From Limnephilus marmoratus (Eukaryota > Arthropoda > Insecta > Trichoptera > Limnephilidae), in assembly GCA_917880885.1 (NCBI GenBank), contig OU862906.1:60554665-60618664 (forward strand): a stretch of 64,000 nucleotides of DNA, read 5' to 3'. This document shows, piece after piece, positions 42,706 through 53,846 of the stretch. Position 1 is the first letter of the stretch. Each line of letters begins with the position of its first letter. The notes under the pieces are model-generated. The model ran no database searches, was not told the origin of the DNA, and saw only the letters and a list, made by a program, of their open reading frames with translations. The position numbers and the translations under genes were made by a program.

Positions 42706-42815
42706 CACAGAAAGCCGAAAATGTTGCTTGTGTTGTGATGGAGGACTTAGCCAGCCGAGGAATTGAACACGCGACGCCCAGATGGGATCCAAGCGCTATG
42801 CCCACTCAACCACCG
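42706..42815 (-). repeat. tRNA-derived SINE fragment
   Basis: On the minus strand an A box-like TGGTTGAGTGGGC is followed about 35 nt later by a B box-like GTGTTCAATTCC, with the tRNA-like start TCGGTGGTTGAGTGGGCATA. It continues into CTCGGCTGGCTAAGTCCTCC. It is not a plausible cloverleaf. The body and tail are not resolved. Confidence 0.5.
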
Positions 42816-42829
42816 ACCAGTATATAAGA

Positions 42830-45680
42830 TAGTTTATTTATTTAATTAATTATAATGTATTACAAAAAAATATAATTATTCCCAATGAGTTAAGAAAAAA
42901 ACTCATTACGGGTTATAGTTATGTATATCATAGTTATATAGAACGAAAAAATATTTGGTTGAGATTTATGTCACCAATAATTTTGATCTCGAAAAATACA
43001 TTTAAATAATAATCACAAGAAACTACGAACATTAATTTTTTATATTTTGTGTACTTTGTTGTTCTGCAGTATTTACAATTTTTTAAAAGCATATTGTTTG
43101 ATTGTTTCATTTAATTAATATAATTGTTTTAACCAGAGTAATAAAAAAATAACTGTTGGTATAAACTAAAAACCAACGAAAAAGACTAAGAAATTACTTT
43201 AATAACCCACGTAAACAAAAATTGCATTTTGTGAGAGAGTTGTTAGCAGTGTTAGTCAAAATGACAAATGATTACTTTTTACGTATAAAAGAAATATGAT
43301 TAGTCTTCTTGGGTTAAAGCGACGGATCACGTACCACGTCTAAATCACTTGGCAGAATAATTGGTATTGGATTAATCATTAATACGAAGAAAATTTTATG
43401 TTGGATAAATCATTTTTTTCACGATTGGTGCGGGATTCTCATCACGATCCTGATAAGATGACATGACGTACGGAAATGGTTGACTTATGATATTTAATAA
43501 CGAAGTTATGACGTTTATACCGCCCTTTGATTCATTAAATCTGCATAAATTGATTCAGATAAATAATAATTAATGAATCAGAATAATATTATTTCTAATG
43601 ATTCAAAAGAACTATGTACTATGTAGGTACCTACACGTGTATTTAGTTCTGTATTTCTTTACCCGCCGCGCAAAATTGCGTATTTATTTATTCATTTTCG
43701 GGAAATCGACAGTTCATTTTTTATCTCTTTGTACATGTGTAGTACAGCCAAAATAAAAATGTAGAAAAGAAAAAATTGGTAGTGAGAGTAAGAAGTATAT
43801 TTATTTTATGGAGCTTATTCTAGTGTAATTGAAGATATGTCATATTAAGACAAGATATCAAATTACAATAAAAATAAGGTAGAATGTACCATTAATTAAG
43901 TTCAATACAGAATTATATAAAACAATAACAAAAACTCACTCATGATAAAAATACAAAATAACAAACTTTTTTTACAGTGTAGGTTACATATCTAGCACAG
44001 GAAGGTTACCATAAGACAGGATGTAGGTACATAAAACAAATTCAATTCATAACAGAATTGTAAATATAAACAACAGAAAAATTTGTAAATTGTAAAATTA
44101 GATAGAACCTAAGGGCTAGCGCATACATACAACTTTTGCATCAACTAAAATTCTTAATAAATTGTACAGCGCCCTTGAGGCGATTTTTCATAAAAACGGC
44201 GCTCTCCAAATTATCCAATTATTATTATTATCGATTATTATTATTAGAAAAGTTGCATACTTAAGAAATATTAGAGAAATACTATTTGTGGACTTTAATT
44301 TGTAAAGCGCGCTATTGAAAATGTCCACTTTTGATATTATGTTATTGTAATAAGTGCATAGTTCGTTCAAGCACGAATTTCGTTGACATTACATTTAACT
44401 TTACGATATGCAAGAAAGCGATAAAAATGAAAAAACAATATTGTTATGCTTTCCAATAAAACATTTAAGTACCTGTGTATTGACAAAATGTAAGTAAGGT
44501 GAAAAGCAGAAATTAAAAATTCTTTCTTCTTTAGGTTTTATCATGATAACCCAATGTTTCCAGGAAAGGTATTATTATCAGTGTTATCCGCTACCGTCTT
44601 TCTTACATCATGAGAAGTTTTATTATTCTCACAGTCGGACGCTCAGCAATTATGCTAATTGAATGAATACCAAAAAGTATGCCATTTTATAATACCTTAT
44701 GAAATTCTTGACCATGTAAACGAAAAACTTTTGACCATTCCGGTTTCGTTGTTCTTTGACAGAAGAAAGTGATTGCATCATATTAGATGCTTGTTTGATA
44801 GAAAAACCTGCGCTTACATTATTGCTTTCACCTTTATTTGAATTTCTTAAGTAAGAATTGGCGGTGGTAAAATTTGATTATTATGCATTGATTACCTAGG
44901 TTATTTTAAATCAAATCAAAATAATATTCTCTGTTTGGCATTATTCTTCTGGTGTGGTGTCCTCTCCTATCGGTGGTTGGCTATCATCGGAGTTATCTTC
45001 TCCCCGAAGCTGCAGCTAGGAACAACTAAGAGGAACTATTAACACGTGTTGAATTCACAAGGGTAAATTCCCTATAATTTGGTTTTTGGGGAATTTTCCG
45101 GGAATTTTCATCTAAATGGTAAAATCCCCTGAAGTTGTCTCCTATAATGAACTTTATTTTAATTAGAGCTGCTGAGGACAGAACCTACGCATTTTTAGAA
45201 AATGCCGAAGATATTATTAATTAGCCGTCAACATTTTGATATTTGCCACCGAAAAGCATGTGATGTCACGATACATAGGGACAATGACTGGCGCAGCAGT
45301 ATTGCAGAACTGACATCCTAATTATAAATTAAGCTGAATTGTATCTAGTATGACGTCACGAGACACGAATTTTATATTACGTTTTACCCTAGTTCATTCT
45401 GAAAGCTCATAACTTCGTGGAGATATTAACTATTTAAATACACATAATGGGCATTTTCGCCAAAGTTTGTAAGCGTTTTGATTTTTATGCTTTTCATGCC
45501 GTTACTTTCACATTTTATTTTTTAGTTTTCACCAATATCTATCAGATTACCTACATTTATATCACGGGAAAATTCCCGGGTGCACTATTGTCATGTAGAC
45601 ACTGTACACTTTTTACCCAATAAATAGGGAAGCAACCGGCCCGATCAGTCCCGAATTGAATTTCGTGAAGATCTTCGTTT
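42830..45680. other. intron, AT-rich, nothing firm
   Basis: A possible LINE tail relic lies on the minus strand at 43680-44400. It has ATAAATAAATACGC near 43683 and a 60-codon frame starting MNELCTYYNNIISKVDIFNS. It has no reverse-transcriptase motif. No other feature was recognised over this 2.8 kb. Confidence 0.4.
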
Positions 45681-45790
45681 CATTTGCAAATCCTTATCTT
45701 ATATAGCATACCCTCAAGAGGAGTCAGCTGTTTTCATTTGCAAATCCTTATCTTATGTACCATACCCTCAAGAGGAGTCAGCTGTTTACG
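45681..45790 (+). repeat. 54-bp direct duplication
   Basis: CATTTGCAAATCCTTATCTT starts at 45681 and again at 45735. Both copies end in ACCCTCAAGAGGAGTCAGCT. Two or three substitutions separate the copies. Confidence 0.9.
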
Positions 45791-46232
45791 TCTGTCGGCT
45801 ATGGCACAGCGAAAAAATATATTGATTCTGAATTATTGTGTTGTACGACGACCTTCGTTACCGAGAGCTCACGGGTTCGGTGCCCGGCTGACAATCGGAA
45901 GTAAAATTACCACAAGCAAAAATCCTCCACAGATCCTTGAATATTTATAATATACTTTACCGAGAAAAAAAATTACGTAGCTAAGTCTTTTCGAGTGATT
46001 AATTATTAATCCGGTAGGCAATTAATTTTTTTAATTTTATTTAAAGGTTAACTGCGTTAAAGGTTAAAAATAATAATTATTATTTATCACTTGTCAAATC
46101 CTCTTCTTAACGACTTTTATTGTATTATTGGTAATGAGGTAGGTAATTGTTAGTTTTACGACCTTGATCTTTGAATACGTAAAAGAAGATACTTGATAAT
46201 GGGTTAAAAAAATGCAGTTTGACCCTTTACGT
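45791..46232. other. intron, nothing recognised
   Basis: A B box-like ACGGGTTCGGTGCCC occurs near 45879 but no A box or cloverleaf accompanies it. Confidence 0.4.
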
Positions 46233-48134
46233 CAGGGGTGGGGAAACTGCGACCTGCGGCTTTTTGGTGCTGCTCGCGAGTATTTTAGGTGCGTTTTGCT
46301 AAAGAACCTCAAAAAATTACAGTTAGCATGTGAGAATGGTTTTCTTTTACGCTATAAAAAAATAGTTTAATAAATTACACAAAATGATGAATTTGTGTAA
46401 AGGCAAAACTTTGTCAAAGGCCGTAAAAATGCAAAAGTTCTGGGTGTAGTTTTGAACCTCGGAAAACGCACACAGATTTCCTCTTAGGTAAAAACCAGTT
46501 TTATTTTCGAAATTCGAAACTTAAGGTTACGAGTACTAGTCTAAAATATTAATATTCCTCAAAATTCGAAAAACCATTTGCTTGTTCCGCGTAAGCTTCG
46601 CATACAACCAGTTGAAACCAGTTTTGTGTTCAGAATGTAACCATAAAATTTCAGTTGTGGGTTCATCTGCCGACACATTTCAAAGGAAGCCATTCTCAAG
46701 TTGCAAGTACAAGATAAAAAATTCGAGTTGCAGACTACGTGCTGCAACAAGATCATAGAAGTTGGAGAGTTTTCATGAACTGCGTGCAAAAATAATTAAA
46801 CCTGGTTACTCGCACAAACATTCATTTCAGTTAAAACCATGTTTGTGTTCCTAAAGCACAGTTTATATTCGAGTTGCGATTTCATCTGCTGACGAATTTC
46901 GTTGAAAACCGTTCCTTTGTTTCTAGTGGAGTTTAAAATTCTAGTTAATAGATTACTAGAAATTCGGAGGAAAGCCATTTGCATATAATTTTTTTATTTT
47001 ATTTTTTTTTATTAGTTTTTATCAAAGATATTGGAATATAAGTAGATGTGCTATCTGTTGTTTTTACTATGTGGGTCTGCGCTTCCGGGTGTCGCCGATA
47101 TTGTTTACCAATTAACAAATAAACTAAAAGAACAAATAATTAACGAATAAACCAAACGAACGTTAAACTATATGAACGAATTCTTTCCTTATTCAAAATA
47201 TATTGTTAACCCATATTAATGCACATTTTCAAAAAATCAACGAAATGAACAAATTCTTTTTGTATGAAAACTACGCTAATTAGCGCGTAGTCCGGCGACA
47301 GTTGCGCGGACACCATAGCATATCTCTTCTGTATTTGAATATCTTTGGTTTTTATATACATATACATGTAATATAATCATGAGTAATTGCATTTTCAGGT
47401 TACAATCGGATTAAACTCAAATCATTAAATACTAACATGCAACATTGATTAGAAACAGTATAAACATATATATGTATATAATATATAACCTTTACAAGAG
47501 TGTAACTACTCGTGTGTAAAGGGAAGAGAAAAAAAAATATATATATATATATATTTTTTATATATATTATTATGGGTGTAGTTTTGATTAAAGCGAGTTC
47601 CCGCGTACAGGTTCACTCTTAAATTCGAATGTAACGATAAATAACCCATAGTTGTGGATTCATCGGAGGAAACCATCCTAATGCTTCGAGATAAGCTTTA
47701 AATTCTAGTTCCACTCCATAAGAAAACCATTTGCTCGTTCTGTGTGTAACTATTATTTAGGCTCGTGGACTCTTGCAGAATGCAGAATCACTTGATAAAA
47801 CTAGTCTTGTGTTCTAAACGTAACTTAAAAATTCAAGGTGCAAACTCCTCTTCTGACGCAATTCGACGGAAATTCTCACTTTCCGAGAGCAATAATAAAT
47901 TTCAAGTTGCATAGTTTTTGATCATGATTTCTTGATGTCTTGTCACGCATTTATCATTTATTTTTTATTTGAAGAAAAATAATGGTAAAATGAGGAAATA
48001 ATAAAAAAATATGGGGAATCCACCCCCCCCCCCCCCCTCCCCTTCACTGATAGTCTGAACAACTTAGTGCAGCCGGCGGGTAATATTACAAAAGTTCAAA
48101 TGTCCCCTTACGGTAAAAAGGTTCCCTACCCCCG
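46233..48134. mobile_element. non-autonomous hAT element with inner repeats
   Basis: Left end CAGGGGTGGGGAAACTG; inverted right end CGGGGGTAGGGAACCTT. Flanking octamers CTTTACGT (46225-46232) and CATTACGT (48135-48142) match at seven of eight positions. The body (1.9 kb) repeats a motif set: an ATTCGAAA-like block, AAACCAGTTTTGTGTTC, AATTTCAGTTGTGGGTTCAT CTGCC, and GGAAACCAT-type segments. The sets occur near 46500-46790, 46800-46985 and 47580-47900. The same motifs occur in 53998-55399. A C-run lies at 48022-48038. There is no transposase. Confidence 0.75.
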
Positions 48135-49045
48135 CATTACGTCAATGCTTTTGTATTATTAAAACTGTTGGGGTTTTAATTCAATAATAATGTTGTTTTA
48201 ACGAACTTTGGTATGGTGTCAGCAATAAATGAAATAATTATTTATAAAAAAGGAAAATTTTCCAAAGACCTCACAGTTTTGCGAAACAAAGCCACGCAAA
48301 TAGTAAATACTTAAGACGAAACAAATATTCCAAAATTTAAAAAAAAAATGTTTACCGACATTCGTATTGTCAGCATATACAAATTGTGTACTTAAGATGA
48401 TACCGAGAATGCAACATCTTCTCTTCCATAGATGGCGCGAGTTTCATTATTTTAGGGTTAACAGCGTTATTAATCTTTCTCCAATAATATCTATCGGCAA
48501 AAGTAAGGTGCGTGCTTACATTTTAACTTTCAAGATATGCTTCTTCACTGCGCATATTATATAAAAGTGAATCAAGAGTTTGACATATTTTACAAATTGA
48601 AAAATGAATAAAAATGTTATCCGATGTTTATTTTATATATAGTGCACACATCAGATCTAAGGTTAATGTAAAACCTTTTCAAATAAATAACAAAGAATAA
48701 ATACCAACAGTCTAATAAACTGATTCCAAGACATCTCAGAATCAGGATCAAGTTAAAATTCATTAAAAGCTATGATTTTTATTAAAACCCATAACCTAAC
48801 CTGATGTAACCCATTTAATCAATTTTTAAATATTTTTTTCATCACTTTTAAAAGGAGAAGTTGAGTTCATGCTGAGTTGTCCGGTCACCATTGACCTATA
48901 GGTCAATTCCGGTCACCCAACAAACTGTACAAAAAATGTCACCGGAGACTAAAATTTCATTAACATTTTTTACTCTAAATGACAGGAATGGCTGGTTAAA
49001 GTAAGTTAAATACGTCACTGAACACACTGGATATACATTTTTTCC
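48135..49045. other. intron, nothing recognised
   Basis: No coding motif, RNA gene or repeat was assigned here. Confidence 0.45.
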
Positions 49046-49088
49046 ATTAAATTTATATAAACCTCTTCTTCCTTTGCGCTGTCCCAAC

Positions 49089-49736
49089 TCATTGCCTAGG
49101 TAGGCTGTTGGGGTCGGCTCTTCTCGTTCTCAGGTTGTAATATCTTCTGTTCTGGGTATCGCCTTCATCCAGGCCGTTTCTCCGAAGAATTTTGGAACAT
49201 TGAGTCGTCCAGGAGTTCTTCGGTCTTCCTTTGGATGACTGTCGATGAAGCTCCATAGACATTGCCTGCCTCACTGTGTGGTCTGATGGTCTCCATATGG
49301 TATGTCCATACCATCTCAACTGTCGTTCTTCCAGCTTGCTATTTATGTCTGTGACACCCAGGCTACCACGAATGCGTGAACTTTTGATCTTATCTTTTAA
49401 TGATACTCCTGCCGACCATCTAAGCATTCGCATTTCTGCTGTTTCAAGTTGCCTAGTGTAGGAGTTGTACATAGTCCAGCATTCGGAGCCATACATTATT
49501 GCGGGTCTTACAATGGTCTGGTATATTTTTCCTTTCAGTTTTATAGGCATTTTGGAGTCACACAATATTCCTGTTACGGATCTAAATTTAATCCATCCCA
49601 CACCTATTCTATGGATGACATCCGCTGCACATCCTCCGTCTCTGTGGATTAGTGAGCCCAGATACTTAAATGAATCACAGTTGGCTAATGTTACTCCATC
49701 CAGTTGCATCGAAGGAGTTACAGCGTTTGTCCCCAA
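49089..49736 (-). pseudogene. RTE-like LINE ORF2, C-terminal part
   Basis: A 215-codon frame: SFKYLGSLIHRDGGCAADVI, PAIMYGSECWTMYNSYTRQL, EMRMLRWSAGVSLKDKIKSS, and ending NSLPRQ. FKYLG followed by YGSECWT is the conserved tail pattern of RTE-type ORF2. A frame change near 49700-49740 separates it from the reverse-transcriptase part. Confidence 0.88.
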
Positions 49737-51695
49737 ATGGTAAATACAAATATTCAGTCTTTTTCCTGCTAATTTTTAGGCCATTATCCTCCAGGATCTT
49801 TCTCCATCTTTCCAGGCTATTCTGTAAGTCACAATGATTATCTGCTATCAGTACTACATCATCTGCAAAAAGCATAGTCTTGAGAATACTGTTCATTTCT
49901 TGACTTGTTAGATAATTCATGACCATTATGAATAGCAGTGGGCTGAGGACAGATCCTTGGTGTACCCCGACTTTAATTGGAAATTTTGGTGATGTCCCTG
50001 ATGTGCACCTTACTTGAGTTTCAACGTTTGTATACATATCTATACAAACGTTGTTCTCCATATGTATACGTATATATATACGTATACATATGGAGAGCAC
50101 ATATCCTTCTGGTACGTATATATATACGTATACATATGGAGAGCACATATTCTTCTGGTACATTGTGGGCTCTCAATGCCGCCCATATCAGGCTTCGGGG
50201 AACCCTGTCAAATGCTTTTTCCAAGTCTATAAATACCATGTGCAAATCTTTTTTTGCATCTCGATGTTTTTCAACTATTATTCTAACTGTTTGAATAGCA
50301 TCTATTGTTGATTTTCCCGACACAAAACCGCATTGATCGTCGTGTAATTTTACAATATTCCTTATTCGTGTGTTGATAATTCTCTCATATATTTTCATGG
50401 TGTGGGACATAAGCTTTATCCCACTATAATTGTCGCACTTCCTAGAGTCTCCTTTATTTTTGTAAAAGGGAAGAAGGTAACTCTGCCTAAGGTTTTCTGG
50501 CATTGGTTCTCCAGTCAGTACTTTATTGTACAGAGTGCACAGCCATTTATGTCCTACTTCACCACATTCTTTCCATAATTCAACTGGAATATTGTCTGGA
50601 CCCACTGCTTTCCCCACTTTCATTTGTGATATGGCTACTTGAACTTCTGTTTGAGTGATTTCTTCAACTGGCCCCTGCACTGGTTGCTCTGACACTTGAG
50701 TTCTTCTCAGAAATTCTTCACTCAGTAATGTAGAATAATAATCTTTCCATCTTTGACATATTTTGGTTTCGTCTGTGATCAACTCACTGTCAGTGTCTTC
50801 TATGTATTTGGGTGTCCTAATTGATTTGGCCCTTTCTTTCCTGTGTGCTGCGATTTTGTAAATTCTTTGCACCCCATTTGGTGTTTCTAGGTCATCATAC
50901 AGCTCTTTCAATGCCTCATGTTGTGCAGAGGCAACTAGTTTCTTTGCTGTCTTTTTGACTTGTTTATACACTATCCGGAGTTGCTCTTTCTCGCCATCGC
51001 ACTTACAGTTTGACAAGTTTCTGAAAGCAGTTTTCTTCTCTTTTAGACACGTTTGCAACTCATTTGTCCACCACCACGATTCCTTCTTTATTGTATGTTT
51101 ACCCTTGGAGACTCCCAGATGTTGTTTGGCTTCCTGTAAACATACCTGTTCAAATGCTTTCCACATTTCAGTTGGGTTTTGTGTATCTTCTTTTTGGAGA
51201 TTTTCTAGCATCCAGTTTTGGAGTTTTGATGTTAACTGTTTTCCGTTTTCTTTTGAGATATTGAACCACTTAATTTTGGTTGTAGGTTTTATCTTATCTT
51301 TAAACAATTTATGTTTCGTTACATGTAATTCCAGCAATAGTAGGCGATGTTGTGTTGCAAGGGGTTCACCAGGGATAACTTTACAGTCTCTGAGCGTTTT
51401 CCTCATTTCGTTTCTACATAGCCAATAATCTATTTGTGTTGCAGCATTTCCACTTTTGTAGGTTATGAGATGTTCTGGTTTCTTTTGGTAGAATGTGTTG
51501 ATTATTGTGAAACCGTATGCATCTGAGAAATTTAGTAGCTAATCTCCTAGTTCGTTTCGCACTCCATATCCAAAGCCGCCATGGCTAGTATCATGGCCAC
51601 TGTTTGACTTCCCCACATGCCCATTCATGTCTGCCCCCATCATGATAGCTTCATTTTCTGGAATGTTTTGGATTAATTCTTCCAGCTTGTCCCTA
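49675..51695 (-). pseudogene. RTE-like LINE ORF2, endonuclease end and RT
   Basis: From 51695 down: KLEELIQNIPENEAIMMGAD, MNGHVGKSNSGHDTSHGGFG (endonuclease end; in-frame stop near 51540) and THYKSG-type residues. A 461-codon stretch follows with VGKAVGPDNIPVELWKECG, YLLPFYKNKGDSRKCDNYSG, DDQCGFVSGKSTIDAI, HMVFIDLEKAFDRVPR, and (after the insertion) GVHQGSVLSPLLFIMVMNYL, MLFADDVVLIAD. FADD is the catalytic motif. The insertion sits between the AFD and GVHQGS motifs, so the enzyme is disrupted. Confidence 0.88.
50030..50155. repeat. palindromic duplication inside the LINE
   Basis: A perfect 42-bp palindrome centred at 50075/50076 (arms TCTCCATATGTATACGTATAT and inverse). It is followed by a second copy of ACATATGGAGAGCACATATTC TTCTGGTAC-type sequence, giving two near-identical direct units of ~58 bp. 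It replaces the few codons expected between PEEYV and DMYTNVETQ in the LINE. Confidence 0.85.
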
Positions 51696-51739
51696 AAAAT
51701 TTATTATAAAAATTTATTATTATTAAATTTATATAAACC

Positions 51740-52598
51740 ATATTTTAAAAAGTTTATTTATTTATCTGCTGCTATGTTAATCTGTAAAAATGTTGCAACG
51801 CAGACGAATTTTCGAATTTGTTTTATATTGTCTTATTAGTTACTGTCCATCTGCGTTTCCTCTTAATAAAAAACTTTACCTACTGCTAAAAAAAAATCAC
51901 GACATAATCTATGGCTGATTAGAATAGTGCTAATTTTGTGAAAAATTATCTCAAGGGCGCTGATATATATCTACCTAATATGTATCGCTAATTTTGTTTC
52001 AGATGATACAAATTGCAAACCATAATAAAGCAAAAAAAAATTATCGGACAGTCAAAACATTTTTTTATTATCAGTAATTAGAGTCAAGTTATTTGAACTT
52101 CGGTCTAACGATAAAACCCAATTCGCAGACTTATTTTATTGACTAGGACTTTTGTCAATTATTGTTTTTGATTTAATGTCCCTCAATTTACATAACGTGT
52201 TTAGATTTTATTCCAACGACTGAGAAAACAATTAATCATGTACGTACTTCATGCATAATTAATTCTTATCTAATTGAAAAGAGAACCTAATAGAACATTT
52301 AAAATTCAGTCAATAAAAATAATAATAATGTAATATTTGTAGAGCGCAGTTTTGTGTTATTTCATTTCAAGTGTGCTTAATTTAGTATTCAGTGGTCGTA
52401 ATTTTAAGATTAGTCCTACAATGCTCCTTGCATAAGATTGGTCAAATAACATGAAACAAAAAATGTACAGTGTATTCAAAGCGATAACAAGAGAACAAAA
52501 AATTAACAATAACAGTGCTATTACAGCACAGGACAATAATAATACAAAATAATGGTGTCGTTATAGCACAGGACAAAAGAAGAACATTAAAACTAAAA
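51740..52598. other. intron, nothing recognised
   Basis: AT-rich. No motif-bearing frame or repeat was identified. Confidence 0.45.
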
Positions 52599-53125
52599 TC
52601 TGTATGTATAAAAATAAATGTATGTTTGCTTGCTTTTTTGTTTGTTTGTGCCGTATGCGTTGCTAAACCATTCATCCGATTGAGAGGAAACTTTGGGGAT
52701 TTGATGTAAGCTTGCCCGCGATGGTTTCTATGTATAATAGTCAGCTCCGGCGTCATGAAATTATTTCCTACACCATTCATCAGATTGCGATGAAACTTAG
52801 GTGAGTTGAGGTGCGCACGCCCGCGAAGGTTTCTATATACATATTGGTGAACTGTGGTGTCATGAAATTTGTATTAAAAATAGGTGGCGCGTGAATAGTT
52901 TGAGGAATGTGTGTATTTCATGTAGTTTAGAAGCAGGGAGGAAAGGCGGGAGGGGTATCCGAGATCGGCGGAGGGGAATGAATGGAGGGAAAGCGTGCTG
53001 GAGGGAAAGGGGAAGCGGGAGGGGAAGGGGAGGCGGAAGAGGAACGGGGGCGAATGGGAAAGGACACGCAGAGAGAAACAATGAATGTATTTATGTACAT
53101 TGCAACGCATGCCAGGAACTCGTAG
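52599..53125 (+). mobile_element. Helitron-like non-autonomous element (divergent end)
   Basis: It starts TCTGTATGTATAAAAATAAA after an A and ends GCAACGCATGCCAGGAACTC GTAG before a T. The 3' end matches 58313-58574 (GCAACGCGTGCCGGGAACCAG CTAG). Two internal copies of CCATTCATCnGATTGnGAnG AAACTT (about 52669 and 52781) recall multi-copy insect Helitron-type elements. A purine-rich G tract occupies 52930-53050. The terminal CTAG is degraded to GTAG. Confidence 0.5.
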
Positions 53126-53510
53126 TATAAGATAAAACAGGAGGCAGTTTATGATCAGAAATAAGAACAGACGTCAAACATAAAAGTACGATAAGTAGGA
53201 AACCGAAACCAAACAATTACCGGAAGCTTGCTTGAGAACAAATCATCAAAATCCGTCACCGTGCGACGGACGGAAAATTGTACAGGGTATACTAATAATT
53301 TTGTGGCATCTGCGAGCTCTATAAAATACGCCCAGCTTCTGCGTTGATTAAGATAGAGTCAGAACCCCTCAGCTGAACTAGTCATTACACACAAATTCGA
53401 TGACGATATTCTTATCCAATTTATGCATGAAGCTTCAAAGCCTTGGAGTTTTTGTGCCCTTTGGAGGTAAAAAATGACCAAGAAGTTCATTAACTATAAC
53501 AAAAACCAAC
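53126..53510. other. intron 3' of ABCG exon A
   Basis: Begins on the minus strand with the exon A donor GTTGGT. A block near 53310-53345 (ATCTGCGAGCTCTATAAAAT, ACGCCCAGCTTCTG) resembles 20355-20390. Nothing else was seen. Confidence 0.45.
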
Positions 53511-53709
53511 CTGCAGGGTCTTATCCTTGTCGCTCAGCGAGAATCCTAGCTTGAGATGAGCGGCAACCGCCATGGCCTCTCCGGCAGTGAGGTGGGCGCG
53601 CAGCTCATCGTCCTGTTGGATGTAGCGAGACAGCCGCTGGAAGCGCTGAGGGGCGCCCCGAGCGCGCTCGCTGCCGTTCACAAACACCTTCCCTGATACA
53701 CCGGATGAC
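53511..53709 (-). CDS. ABCG half-transporter, exon A (NBD, Q-loop region)
   Basis: A 199-bp exon with acceptor TTTTGTAG and donor GTTGGT. It reads SSGVSGKVFVNGSERARGAP, then QRFQRLSRYIQQDDELRAHL and TAGEAMAVAAHLKLGFSLSD, and ends KDKTLQ. The pattern GV.G.V.VNG....F....YI.QDD....LT..EAM.VAAHLKL is the Q-loop stretch of ABCG1/ABCG4-type transporters just after Walker A. The Walker A exon itself should lie upstream (to the right). I could not find it between 53710 and 64000, so the upstream intron exceeds 10 kb. GC content is far above the surrounding intron. Confidence 0.95.
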
Positions 53710-53846
53710 CTACAAAAAAAATGGTTTTCAAAAAATCAACCCCTGAAAACGAAGTTTTGAAGTACATCTATTGATTGATCAATGAAGACGAAGATAATCT
53801 AAATGAAAACATGAAAGAGAACAAGACACAGAAAAATAGAAAAAGA

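Larger units (their letters stand above)
49064..51721 (-). mobile_element. RTE-like LINE with 18-bp target duplication
   Basis: An 18-bp perfect direct repeat ATTAAATTTATATAAACC flanks the element (49046-49063 and 51722-51739). On the minus strand it runs from a truncated endonuclease to a 3' terminus GCGCAAAGGAAGAAGAG, without a long tail. The coding region is broken by stops, shifts and a palindromic insertion at 50030-50155. It is the parent family of the fragment in the solo LTR at 32.5 kb. Confidence 0.92.

Noticed and set aside
45860..45900. tRNA gene suggested by a B box-like ACGGGTTCGGTGCCC
   Set aside because: No A box at the right distance and no acceptor or D stem could be paired.
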